From contig NC_090990.1 in the NCBI RefSeq assembly GCF_041146395.1, positions 42,666,001 through 42,730,000 on the forward strand: a DNA stretch of 64,000 nt, read 5' to 3'. The DNA is from Eulemur rufifrons. Taxonomy: Eukaryota > Chordata > Mammalia > Primates > Lemuridae. The position numbers and the translations under genes are program-made. The notes below the pieces were generated by a model. It was not told the origin of the DNA. It worked only from the letters and a program-made list of their open reading frames with translations, and ran no database searches. Shown piece by piece: positions 31,641 through 42,757 of the stretch. How positions within the stretch are numbered: position 1 is the first letter of the stretch; each line of letters starts with the position of its first letter.

Positions 31641-33252
31641 ATACAATAAAGGATATTCCCAACATAGAGGTGGTGTCCAAGTCCTCCTCAAACCCCCAGC
31701 CCAGCACATGCATAGCAGCACCTCAATCCATTTGCTGACCACATCGGAAATGTGAGAGTTGATGATCACGGGTTCCCTATACCTCCTCCAAGCTTACTCT
31801 CCACCCCCCGCTAAAATATCAGTAAGACTTCCAAAGAGGGGGGAGTGAGGGGAGAGAAGTTCTCCTGAGTAACCTGATTATTGTAAAGAAATACAAGCTC
31901 ATGTTTCTTTGTCATTCCCAAAGGGATGCTTCTACACGACAGACTAATCACCTGCAAAATTACCGTGAGGAGCTAGTTCTTAGTTATATACAAGCAGAAC
32001 AGCATTCAAAGCATCTTCACATGGCTGGTTTTATAACTCAAGAAAGACTGCTCTGATTTAGCTTATTTTTCCAATTCAAACGTACAAGATAATAGAACAA
32101 ATGAATACTGGTACTTGTCAAATGAGAGAGAAACAGAAATGCAGGAAACAAGCCTTAGGTAATCAATTCAAGCTTCTTATATCTAGTCATGGAGATGGTG
32201 CAATTATTCTGGAGTCCAGAGCATAAAGCATGAGGCTTTTGAGGGTTTTTATATAGAAGATGTTACTCTTAAAATACTGATGATGTGCCAATGTCTATAG
32301 ATTCAATAATGCCTGCACCTTGGAGCTGTACGCATCACCCAGGCAGATTGCTCACTGTGTTCTCTGTTTTCATATGGCTGATCTCCATTTTGTTAGGTCC
32401 AGGAAGCATCCACATCACATTCTAGCAAAACATTCGATGGAAAATTTTCATTAGGAAACCAGTTTCCTCACTGTTTTCTCCTGCTTACATCAACTGCCTC
32501 GGCTAGACTGCCATGTACAGAAGCTCCAAAATCCACTGAAACAAATCTGTGGGGTCTGTATAATCAATTCTCTAAGAATATGACTTCATAGGTCTTCTGC
32601 CCACATCCATCCCTTATTATTATAACAATTAGGCACTAGTTTCGAGATTTATCTCAGAACTAATGGTATGAAATTAAACTTGGAGCTCACTTCTTTCCTA
32701 GACCTAGACAGCCCTTGGTCCTAGGGTGACCTGAACCTGGTGAGCTTCCCAACACTGGCTCAGACGTCCAGATGCTGAAGGCAGATGTGGCTGCTTCTTG
32801 TTGGTCACAGTAAAGGAGATGCTGGATGGCTTTGTTTGTTTGCTCATTAGTACATAAGCATGAGCATGTGCTCTGGGGTGGAGGTGGTTAATTATGTCTC
32901 TAAATTGCATAGAGTGTGATAATGCTTTCATTCTCTCTCTCCTGCCTCAGGTGAGAGACACACCTGCCTTATCTGAGCATCAGCCAACATGAGACTTGCT
33001 ATGTGTGGTCGGGCAGATCAATACCAAACCATCACCCTCTCACACAACAGCAAGGGAGGAAACATAGAGAAATGGCTGAGAGTCTGACAGATTAGCAATC
33101 CTGCTCTGCTAATCACTGCCTGTAAGGCACTGGCCAAGTTTCCTCAACCCACTCAGTCTGTTTCTTCTTAATGAAGATGAATCCTTACCTCCCAATGTTG
33201 ATTTAAGGCTCATTCACTGATTCAATCATTTCCAACAAGTATTTACTCAGTG
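31641..33252. other. Single-copy DNA, no gene seen
   Basis: 1.6 kb with no repeat family or exon I can support. An L2-like scrap (AATCATTTCCAACAAGTATTTACTCAG) precedes the LTR at 33,222-33,250. Confidence 0.45.
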
Positions 33253-33755
33253 CTGTATTAGTTTTCTATTGCTGCCCTAAAAAATTAGGACAAACTTAGT
33301 GGCTTAAAACAGCACAACTTTATTATTTTCACTGCTATAAGTAGGAAGTCCAATAAAGGTCTCACTAGATTAAAATCAAAATATCAAGAGATATGTGTTC
33401 CTTTCTGGAGACTCTAAAGGAGAATCTATTTCCTTGCCTTTTCCAGCTTCTAAAAGGAACTGATTCCTTTGCTTGGGGCCCTTTTCTTCCATCTACAAAA
33501 CCAGCAATGGTAGGCTGAGTTCTCCTTACGCTGCCAACTCTCTGCTTCTCTGCAGCTGGGAAAGGTTCTCAGTTTGTAAAGATGCAGGTGGTTAGAATGA
33601 CCCACCTAGATAATCTAAGATGATTCCCCATCTCAAGGTCCTAAATGGCAAGCAGAGTTTGTTTTGCCATTTCACAGGTTCTGAGGATTAGCATGGACAT
33701 TTTTTTCTTGGGTGGGTGGGAGGGGGGTGGAGGCATTATTCAGCCTACCACAAGC
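33253..33755 (-). mobile_element. MLT1-like MaLR solo LTR
   Basis: In minus orientation the landmarks are 'TGTATTAGTTTTCTATTGCTGCC', 'TTAGTGGCTTAAAACAGCACAACTTTATTATTTTCACTGC', 'GAGACTCTAAAGGAGAATCTATTTCCTTGCCTTTTCCAGCTTCT', 'CATCTCAAGGTCCTAA' and 'ATTATTCAGCCTACCACA'. This is an LTR without internal viral genes. The G-rich end (33,710-33,727) corresponds to a G run of the family, here expanded. Confidence 0.8.
33710..33727 (+). other. Canonical G-quadruplex motif
   Basis: G3-T-G3-T-G3-A-G6 on the plus strand: four G runs with single-nucleotide loops, which is the most stable parallel quadruplex layout. Confidence 0.9.
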
Positions 33756-33764
33756 ACACATTCT

Positions 33765-34080
33765 TTAGATCAGTGAACCAAAAGATCCCTGCCTCAAAGA
33801 GCTAACATTCTGGTGGGAAGGGACAGACAACAAATAATAAACATTAAAAGATAAGCAAAGTATGCAGTATGTTAGAAGGTATGAGTTCTATGGGAAAGCA
33901 AAAGTAGAGAAGGCTCAGAGAACAGAAGGGCCAGGGTGGAGGATGGACTGTGGCATTAGATAAGATGGTAGTGCATATTAGAGAAAGTGAGCCGCTGGTC
34001 AGATGGGGGGGTGCATGGAATTGAGATAATGGAAGAGTTGCAGCTATTGGGAAAAGACAAGCTCATTCATTTTTAAAGAT
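33765..34080 (-). repeat. L2 LINE, 3' region
   Basis: Minus orientation: 'AAGATCCCTGCCTCAAAGAGCTAACATTCTGGTGGGAAGGGACAGACAACAAATAATAAAC', 'GTATGTTAGAAGGTATGAGTTCTATGGG', fitting the inverted L2 3' region. Confidence 0.7.
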
Positions 34081-34204
34081 GTATTCAGAGGGCCTAGCAC
34101 ATACGAGTTATGTCTACAGTGACGATTTTTCTATGAAGAGAGCCTGTTCAAGTATATACCTCTGATTTTTAGGTTCGGGTATCTTGGCCCACAATGCATC
34201 AGAC

Positions 34205-34310
34205 TTTGTAGCATAGTGAAGAGTGCAGAGATCCAGCTCCGCAAATCACTGGCTGGGTAACCTGGAAATGTCATTTTCCTTCTCTGGACCTCGGTTTACA
34301 TGGGTTCCCT
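34205..34310 (+). repeat. MIR SINE fragment
   Basis: Plus orientation: 'TAGTGAAGAGTGCAGAGATCCAG', 'CAAATCACTGGCTGGGTAACCTGG', 'TCATTTTCCTTCTCTGGACCTCGG'. Confidence 0.7.
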
Positions 34311-34374
34311 GGCACTTTCCCCTGAAATCTCATGCTATTTGGAGAATCAAGATCAGTAAGTGTAACCTAAATAG

Positions 34375-35710
34375 CCTGGTGCTGGCATAAAGACACACAC
34401 ACAGACCAGTGGAAGGGTATCGAGAGCCTAGGAAAAAAACCTCATATACATGATCAAATGATTTTCAACAAGGGTACCAAGACCATTCAATGGGGAAAGG
34501 GCAGTTCTGGGAAAACTGGTTATCCACACTTAATAGAATGAAGTTGGACCCTTACCTTATACCAAATACAAAAAGTACCTCAAAATAGATCAAAGACCTA
34601 AACAGGAAACCTACAACTATAAATTTCTTAAAAGAAAACCTTCTTGACATTGGATTTTGTAATGATTTCTTGGATATGACACCAAAAGCACGAGCAACAA
34701 AAGTAAAATTAGATAAATAAGACTACATTGAAATTTAAAGCTTCTATGCACCAAAGGACACAATCAACAGAGTGTTAAGGAATAGGAGAAAATATTTCCA
34801 AATAATTTCTCTAATAAGGGATTAATATCCAGAATATATAAAGAACTCCTACACTCAGTAACAAAAAAACAAATAACCCAATTTAAAAACGGGCAAAGGA
34901 CTTGAGTAGACATTTCTGCAAAGGAGATATACAAATGGCCAACAAGCATATGAAAAGATGCCCAACATCATTAATCCTTAGGGAAATGCAAATTAAAAAC
35001 ATAATGAGATATCACCTCACACCTGTTAGGATGGCTACCATAAAAACAGAAGAGAGAAAATAACCAATGTTGGTAAGGATATGGAGAAATTGGAACCCTG
35101 CACACTACTGGTAGAAATGTAAGCTGGTGCAGCCACTATGGAAAACAATATGATGGTTCCTCAAAAAGTTAAAAATGAAATTAGCATACTATGCAGCACT
35201 TCCACTTCTGAGTATATATCCAAAAGAACTGAAAGCATATCAAAGAGATACACATATTTGTATACCCATGTGCATAACAGCATTATTCACAGTAGCCAAA
35301 ATGTAGAAGCAACTCAGATGTCCATTGATGGATAAATGAATAAACAAAATGTGATGAATAGATACAATGGAATATTATTCAGCCTTAAAAAGGAAGGGAA
35401 TTCTGACACATGCTACAACATTCATGAACCTTGCTAAGTGAAATAAGCCAGATAACTAGAACAGTCAAATTCATAGAAACAGAAAGTAGAATGGTGGTTG
35501 CCAGGGGCTAGGGAGAGGGAGAAATGGACAGTTATTGTTTAAAGGGTATGGAGCTTCAGTTTTGCAAGAGGAAAAATTTCTGGAGATTGGTTGTACAGCA
35601 ATGTGAATATACTTAACTCTACTGAACTATACATTTAAAAATGGTTAAGATGATAAATTGTATGTTATATGCATTTTATCACAATTAAAAACTTAAAAAA
35701 TTTTAAAAAT
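34375..35710 (+). mobile_element. L1 LINE 3' portion (L1MA/MB age)
   Basis: ORF2 C-terminal sequence is readable in pieces: 'CCAGTGGAAGGGTATCGAGAGCC', 'TTTTCAACAAGGGTACCAAGACC', 'AGACCTAAACAGGAAACCTACAACTATAAATTTC', 'ATGAGATATCACCTCACACCTGTTAGGATGGCTACC', then the 3' UTR with 'GAATGGTGGTTGCCAGGGGCTAGGGAGAGGG' and 'ATTGTATGTTATATGCATTTTATCACAATTAAAAA'. It is 5'-truncated and all frames are broken. An AluJ-like element lies immediately downstream. Confidence 0.92.
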
Positions 35711-35717
35711 AATGTCA

Positions 35718-36554
<837 letters not shown>

Positions 36555-36740
36555 TAACGCATTCATTCAGCAAACATTTACTTAGCAACTACCATACGCC
36601 AGCCTTTGGCCAGGCCTTGGTGAGGCCTAGGAAAATGAGACATGTCCCCTGCCTGCGAGGAGACACAGCTGAATCGAGGAGTCAGAGAAGAAAACCTGTA
36701 ATTACATTTCAGGATGTGCAGAGTCCAGAGGCAAGAGACA
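36555..36740 (-). repeat. L2 LINE 3' region
   Basis: Minus orientation: 'CATTCATTCAGCAAACATTTACTTAGCAACTACCATACGCC', 'GAGGCCTAGGAAAATGAGACATGTCCCCTGCCTGCGAGGAG'. Confidence 0.78.
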
Positions 36741-37044
36741 GCACGACACACTCAGAGAAAGAGTAGATAGTTCAGTAAGGGTGAAATACAGGCTTCAAGG
36801 CAGGGAACTAGAAAGAGAAGGGCCTAAAAATTTACTGGGTTAGAACAAAATGCAATTTAACTCTAGCCATATGGCAGTGTTTCTCATTAAAGTGTCCCCA
36901 GAATGGCAAGGTGCCATGGAGCCTACCAAATGGCACTGCACTTCATCACTGATTTCATTTTGCTTACAAAGGAATGGATGGTTCATTGATCACTGCCCTT
37001 GGGAGGTGTTTAAATGTGTCCTCAGCTGCCTCTTGAAAGAGGCA
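36741..37044. other. Single-copy DNA, no gene seen
   Basis: Nothing recognisable. Confidence 0.4.
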
Positions 37045-37145
37045 CAATCGAGTGAGTTAAGAGCACGGGTTATAGAGTTAACAACAGCAAAGGTTTTGAT
37101 CCCAATTGTATCACTCTCTGGCTGTGCAGCCCTGGGTGAATGTCA
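37045..37145 (+). repeat. MIR SINE, 5' half
   Basis: Plus orientation: 'GAGTGAGTTAAGAGCACGGGTTATAGAG', 'CTCTGGCTGTGCAGCCCTGGGTGAATGTC'. Confidence 0.75.
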
Positions 37146-37466
37146 TCAGACATTGGACAGGCACTGTTCTAGACCCTAAGTATTCCAAGACAAATAAGGC
37201 AGAGTCTTTATCCCTAAAGAAACCTCCATGCTCGTAGTCAAACATACAACAGGTCAATTTCTTTCCTCTACCCCCACTCCCCCCCCCCAACTCATCCCCT
37301 TGAAAGAAGGGGGCTGTCTTGTTTATCTCTGTAAGAAGTAGGGACAGAATCCCCGTCAGCTGTAGGGGGCCCATAGGAAGGCAAGGCCAGTCCCGGGGAC
37401 CTGGTACCAAAAGAACCAGAGACTGAACAGAACCTGTTATGGGTTCTACATTCTATATTCAGTAGG
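37146..37466. other. Single-copy DNA with a C9 run
   Basis: 37,271-37,298 holds C5-ACT-C9-AACTCAT-C4, a potential i-motif or minus-strand G-quadruplex. No gene. Confidence 0.45.
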
Positions 37467-37620
37467 GCCTTTCAGAACCAGAAAGGCCCCTAGAGATCAA
37501 ATGGATCAACTCCTTCACTTAGCAGATGAACAAACCAAGACTCAAAAGATGACAAGATTCACCTAAGTTCACTCCATTGAGCGAATGGCCCTCTTTCTCC
37601 TCCCCACACAGGGCAGCCTC
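37467..37620 (-). repeat. CORE-SINE (MIR3-like) fragment
   Basis: Contains 'AGAAAGGCCCCTAGAGATCAAATGGATCAACTCC', 'TTCACTTAGCAGATGAACAAACCAAGACTCAAAAGATG' and 'ACCTAAGTTCACTCC', in the order of the MIR3-type inverted consensus. Confidence 0.6.
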
Positions 37621-37995
37621 ATTCCTCATTATCTCTTGTTTTTAGATATATTAATATACATTTTTTTTTCATGGCAGAACATGTTCTTCACAGCAGATTC
37701 TTCAAACAGGGAAGAGAAATCAAAAAACATCCCCTAGTTCTATCCCTTTTTGCCTTGTAAAAACTGAGTCCTTGCAGCATGAAGCTGTGCAACGACTCTG
37801 CTTTCAATCTTCCCTAGGGGGCGCGTCTGTGGGCTGCTTTCTGGTCCCAACAGCTCTTTGGTCCATGAGGCCACATAAAACTTCCCACATGCAGAGGCAC
37901 ATGGGTCTACCCCACTGCCTCTTGGCGGCAGGATCACTCTAACCCTATTTTCTAAAGGTGTATCGAGCTCTCCACTTGTTCCCCACTCTGAGGTG
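37621..37995. other. Single-copy DNA, no gene seen
   Basis: No repeat recognised. The 130-codon minus open frame (37,740-38,132) runs into the neighbouring MIR and is not a gene. Confidence 0.5.
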
Positions 37996-37999
37996 CAGA

Positions 38000-38222
38000 G
38001 TGAGGCTCTGGATTTAGTCAGACAAGGGTTTGGATCCGGCTCATCCGCATACTGGGTGGGAGACCTCAGACAAGTCACTAAACCTCTCCAAGCCTCTGTT
38101 TCTTCAAGTGGAAAATGAGCACAATGCCACACACCTCTGTAAATTACTGTGAGGACGGTACAGAGTCAGCACGGGGCTGGGAAAAGGGTAAACCCTCAAT
38201 GGTAGTGAGGAGGAGGAGGAGC
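38000..38222 (+). repeat. MIR SINE, near full length
   Basis: Plus orientation: 'GAGGCTCTGGATTTAGTCAGACAAGGGTTTGGATCCGGCTC', 'GACAAGTCACTAAACCTCTCCAAGCCTCTGTTTCTTCAAGTGGAAAATGAG', 'TACTGTGAGGACGG'. Confidence 0.9.
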
Positions 38223-38384
38223 AGCAAAGCAGTAGTGTCAGAATTATCTCTTCGCCAAAACAAAGGGAATTCTCACTGTTCCATCTTTGACCTTTGAATT
38301 TTAGACCTTTTGTATTTAGTAATAAGATGTATTACTACCGAATCATATGTTTTGTGTGTACATATACACACACACCCTAACCCT

Positions 38385-38515
38385 CTTCTAATCATCATAG
38401 TAACATTGCAAACCCATAAGGAAACAGGTTCAGAGGTCAAAATGCCTGGTACGAGGACACTCCACGAGAAAGCCAAGAAACAGAGCTGAAGTCAGGAGTC
38501 TGACTAAGCCATGAC
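38385..38515 (-). repeat. MIR SINE fragment
   Basis: Minus orientation: 'ATAAGGAAACAGGTTCAGAGGTCAAAATGCC', 'CAGAGCTGAAGTCAGGAGTCTGACTAAGCC'. Confidence 0.6.
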
Positions 38516-39770
38516 CTGTCTGCTATACCCACACCCCCTCCCCACGTCTTCTTCCTCAGGTCTCACAACACATTCTGAATGTAAGCTTCAAGGGTTGCCT
38601 TCGTCTCCATTTCCAGGGACTTTCGTGGACTGCTGGAATCGCCTCCTAGTAAGTACCCTTTGCACTCATGCAGCCAAGGCCCCACTTCCTTGCATACATT
38701 TTCCCTTACGTGCTTCTCCTTGTGGGGCATGTGTGCTTGCAAATGTAATGATTTCCCCTTTGAATAAATAAACATCGAGATCATACATCTTTCGACAAAG
38801 ATTTCCTTTCACACACCCACCCAATGTTTGTTAAACAGCAACCCTGCCCCTGTGTGATTCTCCGAGTGCCCAGCCTGCAGTCCCTATGCACCCAGAGGGC
38901 TTCCATCATCCTAGACAGCCTTGTTCCTCCTGTCTCCTCCCCCCAGCCCCAGGGGCCTTCGGTATTTTCTGCTCCTGGAGCTTCCAGGTCCTTGTGTAGG
39001 TGGTCCTGTCCCACACCGATGTGATCCCATTTGACTCTGCAAGGCTCCTCCGTGCCCTCTGCCCTCTCAGGCCGCCTCTGGCTGCTGGTCAGTTTCATCA
39101 CTGCTGTTGTCCCTTCCTCTCTTCCGGGCCTTTCCACCTTCTGCAGCTTGGGTTCCACCTGCAGTTGGTCTGTCATCGTCACTTGCTTTAGTCTCTGCCT
39201 GTTTCTTTCTGTGAAAGCTCTTCCCTCCTCTCTCCTCCTCCGTGCACTTCAGACAACAACAGACCTTTCGGAAGTGAGTGCAGCTTCCCCTTCTGGTTTT
39301 CTTCTTACACCTTTTATTTACCACTCACTGTTCCCTTCTCCGTGACCCTAAATCTCTCTTCTTCTCTAAATACTGCGCCCTCTCACAAACTCCTCTCCGT
39401 GCTCGTGCTGAAGCCTCAACCCCGTTATTTCAAAACATGTCACCGGCTCTGTATCACCTCTTCTTGCATTCAGGGCCCTCGACACTGTTCCGCTGTGTCT
39501 GTCTCCTTTTTATGTTATTCTTTCAGAAAAAAATTTTTCAAAGATACTCTCTTTCACACCACAAGAGTAAGTAACTGACAAGTCATGCCTCAGCTCCCCC
39601 TTACTATAAACAGGAGACATAGCTGGAACCTCGTTTAACGCACCTCCAGACGCATCCATCCTCCATTCACCACTCCTGTCACCATCATCTTGGCTGCGGT
39701 CCTGATTATTTTCTCTTCCACTCCCCTTAACCCACATCCCTGACTTCTTGTCAATTTCCATCTGTGCTTC
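38516..39770. other. Pyrimidine-rich single-copy DNA, possible ancient L2 body
   Basis: The plus strand is rich in C and T from about 38,850 to 39,520. Phrases such as 'TTCAGGGCCCTCGACACTGTTCC' recall the L2 ORF2 'GCCTTTGACACTGTTGACC' segment. The stretch may therefore be a badly decayed L2 body leading to the clearer L2 3' part that follows. The several overlapping open frames here (39,000-39,761) reflect the CT bias. Confidence 0.4.
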
Positions 39771-39774
39771 ACAC

Positions 39775-40160
39775 CCTCCACCCTAGACTGATTCCAAAAA
39801 GCAAATTTGATCAATTAATTCTCCAGCTTACAAGGTTCCAATGGCTCCCCACGACTTTAAACATAAAGTCAAAACTCACCGGTGTGGCAGGCAAGGCTCT
39901 TCACGATCTGGCCCCTGCCTACCCTGCGGCTCAGTCTCTCTACTCGGCACCACCCAAGCTCTCTGGGGCACAGTAATGTGGGACTGCTTTGCACCCACGT
40001 GGGTACAACTAAAGGAAACACACCATGGTAGTGCACGTCACCGTGCCTGGAATATGATGTTTTCTCTGTTGGGAATGCACTTCCCACAGCCACTGCATAC
40101 ATGATGAATTCCTTTCTTCCTTTATCCTATTTTCCTGTCATCCTTCTAGCCTCAACTCAA
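39775..40160 (+). repeat. L2 LINE, ORF2 end and 3' UTR
   Basis: Plus orientation: 'TTACAAGGTTCCAATGGCTCCCCACGACTTTAAACATAAAGTCAAAACTC', 'GGCAAGGCTCTTCACGATCTGGCCCCTGCCTACC' and 'GGGAATGCACTTCCC'. These are hallmark L2 phrases near the end of ORF2. Confidence 0.88.
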
Positions 40161-40449
40161 CAAAAGAAATGGAGAATAGATGGCTGGAAGGAAGTGGGCA
40201 GGGTGGCAGGGAGGAAGGAAAGGAGGGTACAAGCTGGGATACTGGGACGATTTCTTGACTAATAACTCTTTCCATAGTTATTATAACTAAATTGTTTCCC
40301 AAATGAAGTATATCTGGCAGCTAACTAGCCCTATACGTCCCTTGACCCAGTCCATTTGGATAACTAGACACCCCGGTATAAACCAACACAGGAATAGCAA
40401 CAGTAAAAGTAATATCTAATATAGAATACTCCAGAAAACGTCTCCATTC
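40161..40449. other. Single-copy DNA, no gene seen
   Basis: A GGAAGG-rich patch lies at 40,185-40,225; otherwise nothing recognised. Confidence 0.4.
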
Positions 40450-40612
40450 TCTACATATGTTAACTCATTTATTCCTTAGTAAATGGTGAGGAAACACAAA
40501 CATATTAAGTAATTTGCTCAGAGCCACACGGCTTTTAATGGAGGGCCAGGGTGCAAACTGGGCCACGTGACCCCCAAACCAGTGCTATTAATCTCTACAC
40601 CAATACTGCATC
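40450..40612 (-). repeat. MIR SINE
   Basis: Minus orientation: 'ATGTTAACTCATTTATTCCTTAG', 'GTGAGGAAACACAAACATATTAAGTAATTTGCTCAGAGCCACACGGC', 'GGGTGCAAACTGGG', 'CCAGTGCTATTAATCTCTACACC'. Confidence 0.82.
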
Positions 40613-40764
40613 CGTGGTCTGCTACTGTAAGTGGTACTACTAACACACACCAAATTTTTAAAACAAGTGCTCAGTATGTCCCATGCTCACTGTCTTATTA
40701 CAGACAGTGATGGTTTGGGCTCTCCTAAGTAGACTGTAACATTCTTCCCGAAGCCCATGACGAT

Positions 40765-40975
40765 GAAAAGAACACAGAGTTTGAATCAGAAGACCTGGCG
40801 GGATTCAAGTTCTATCTATATTATTCATTAGCTGCGTGGCCTTAGGCAAATCATTTAACTTGGACCTCAATTTCTGCCTATAATGGAGATATTAACACCT
40901 ATCCTCAAAGGGATGCTCCAAAGTATAAATGAGATCATGTCTACGAAAATACTTTGCAAATGGTATCATTTCAAT
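40765..40975 (+). repeat. MIR SINE, near full length
   Basis: Plus orientation: 'AGAGTTTGAATCAGAAGACCTGGCGGGATTCAAGTTC', 'TAGCTGCGTGGCCTTAGGCAAATCATTTAAC', 'GAGATATTAACACCTATCC', 'AAGTATAAATGAGATCATG'. Confidence 0.88.
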
Positions 40976-41477
40976 TCTAGCAGTTCCGTTCAGACACAAA
41001 AATAGCTACGATCATTGTCCTGACATGAAGATCACCTGTAGCTCCTTAATTCTCGGAAACTAAAATTCTGCAAGCATGCACCCCCAGTGTATTCCGTAGA
41101 TAATCAGAGCCTGGGCATATAAGCTTTTTCTGGAGAGTAACTCTTATCCTGTACAAAAGTACTCCTCCTTTCAAATCTTCCCTTGAAGGAGACCTGCAGA
41201 GATGATTTCAGCTTCCCCCAGGGATGAGACAAGGAGAAATCAAGGTGAAAGAGAGAGAAAAGCCAGCTTTGACTCCTCCTCATTTCATTTTTTAACCAAT
41301 CATGATCTTCCTAATCTTTATTTCATTATTTGCTGTTTTCTCTCTTTTCCAACTTAAATGTTAGCCATGCTTACTATTGTCTCAGCTGATGCTGAGAAAA
41401 TCATCTGCTTTCAGAACACCCAAATTCTTAAAGGTCCTCCTCCAGCTGTGGCTACTTTTCCTTCTCCAACTACATCT
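40976..41477. other. Single-copy DNA, no gene seen
   Basis: No gene or repeat recognised. Confidence 0.4.
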
Positions 41478-41545
41478 CTATGCAGTTGTGGGTCAGGGAC
41501 CTGGGTTCAAATCCCAGTGCTGCCCCTGGCCGGGTATGATAAGAA
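41478..41545 (+). repeat. MIR SINE head fragment
   Basis: 'TTGTGGGTCAGGGACCTGGGTTCAAATCCCAGTGCTGCCCC' keeps the tRNA-like B box GGTTCAAATCC. Confidence 0.7.
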
Positions 41546-42104
41546 TCAATTAAGCTTCTCCTGTTCAGCTGGAGAGAAAACATGGCCACCAGGAACAAGG
41601 TGGAAGGACTCAAACTTTTTGTAGGAAATGATCGTGTCAATCAAGAGGCTGGAAAGACACCAGTGGAATGCCAGTGTGAACTACAAGGTTTCTTACAACC
41701 TAAGAGCTCAAGGACCTTAAACCAACAAACTGAATTTCAGTAAATGAAGTTAGAACACAAAGAAGAGAGGAATTAAGTCTGCCTAGTCTTAGAAAAACAG
41801 AAGAGGAAATATTTTTGGCAGGTCTTGAGAGGTTAAAGTTGCCCAGGTGACAAGTGCAGGGAAAATGCAATCCCATTAGATGGAACAGCACATCCAAACC
41901 CTGGTTTGTAGGAGGGGCTGGCCTGTGCAGGAAATAGCCAGAAGATCAATGTGGTTCACACATAATGATGTGTGGGACTGGAGACACGAGACGGAGACAA
42001 TGTCTGTGAAGTCACAAAGCACCATACAAGAGCATGCTGAGCTACCCAATATGCCACAGAGATCTGTTTTTACCAAAATTCCCTTAAGAGACAATATCAT
42101 GTTG
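41546..42104. other. Single-copy DNA, no gene seen
   Basis: No gene or repeat recognised. Complementary open frames at 41,876-42,176 overlap on both strands and are not supported. Confidence 0.45.
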
Positions 42105-42360
42105 GGAGAAGAGTGTAGGCCCCGGTGCCAGACTGCCTGGGATCCACATTCAGGATTGACCACCTCCACACTGTAGGACTTTTTTTTTAATTAACAAGTA
42201 AAAACTGTATATATTTATGGTGTACAAATGCTTTGATGTATGTATGCATTGTGGAATGGCTAAATCAAGCTATCCTTGGCCTTAGTTTCTTATGCAAGAT
42301 GGGGATGGTATTAACAGGACCTAACTCAGAGCCTTATTGTGACAGCTCAGTGAACATTTA
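42105..42360 (+). repeat. MIR SINE split by an L1 fragment
   Basis: The left part (to 42,181) has 'TAGGCCCCGGTGCCAGACTGCCTGGGATCCACATTC'. The right part (from about 42,276) resumes with 'CTTGGCCTTAGTTTCTTATGCAAGATGGGGATGG' and 'CTCAGAGCCTTATTGTGACAGCTCAGTGAAC'. The two halves are consecutive in the MIR consensus. Confidence 0.82.
42182..42275 (-). mobile_element. L1 3'-end fragment inside a MIR
   Basis: 'TTTTTTAATTAACAAGTAAAAACTGTATATATTTATGGTGTACAA' and 'GATGTATGTATGCATTGTGGAATGGCTAAATCAAGCTA' are the reverse complement of an L1MA-type 3' UTR end. The T-rich left edge is its poly(A). The related 3' UTR is seen in plus orientation near 12,470-12,560. Confidence 0.85.
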
Positions 42361-42534
42361 GAATAATGCAAGATCATCGTGATCTGTCTGTCACAAAGTC
42401 ACGACTATCAGTGATTCACTGAAAGAATCTTTGGTTTTTCCCAAAGGCCCATGTCAACATAGGGATCAGATTCAAGTAACCATTTCAGGAACTGCCCATA
42501 ACTGGTATTTATAATGATTACCAAAGAAATAGAT

Positions 42535-42749
42535 CAGGGGTCAGCAAACTACAGCCAGTGGGCTAAATCTGGCTCAACACCTGTTTTCCTAAGTGAAGTT
42601 ATATTAGCACACACTCATTAGCATATTATCTGTGGCTGCTTTTGAGCTACAACAGCTGAGTTGAGTAGCTGCAACAGAAACTATACAGCCTGCCAAGCCA
42701 AAAATATTTACTATCTGGTCCTTTCCAAAAAAAAGTTTGCTGATCCCTA
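42535..42749. mobile_element. Non-autonomous hAT-type DNA transposon
   Basis: The ends are inverted: CAGGGGTCAGCAAACT at the left and AGTTTGCTGATCCCTA at the right, with 'AAATATTTACTATCTGGTCCTTTCC' and 'GTGGCTGCTTTTGAGCTACAACAGCTGAGTTGAGTAGCTGCAACAG' inside. The flanking 8-mers AAATAGAT (42,527-42,534) and AGATAGAT (42,750-42,757) differ by one base, as expected for a hAT target duplication. I recognise this as an abundant mammalian hAT MITE but do not assign its MER number. Confidence 0.88.
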
Positions 42750-42757
42750 AGATAGAT

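Noticed and set aside
37740..38132. 130-codon minus-strand open frame
   Set aside because: Overlaps a MIR SINE, has no family resemblance, no splice context and no codon bias that I can see.
38781..39182. 133-codon minus frame and overlapping plus frames at 39,000-39,578
   Set aside because: The region is strongly CT-biased on the plus strand, which removes stops in several phases on both strands; it may be a decayed L2 body.
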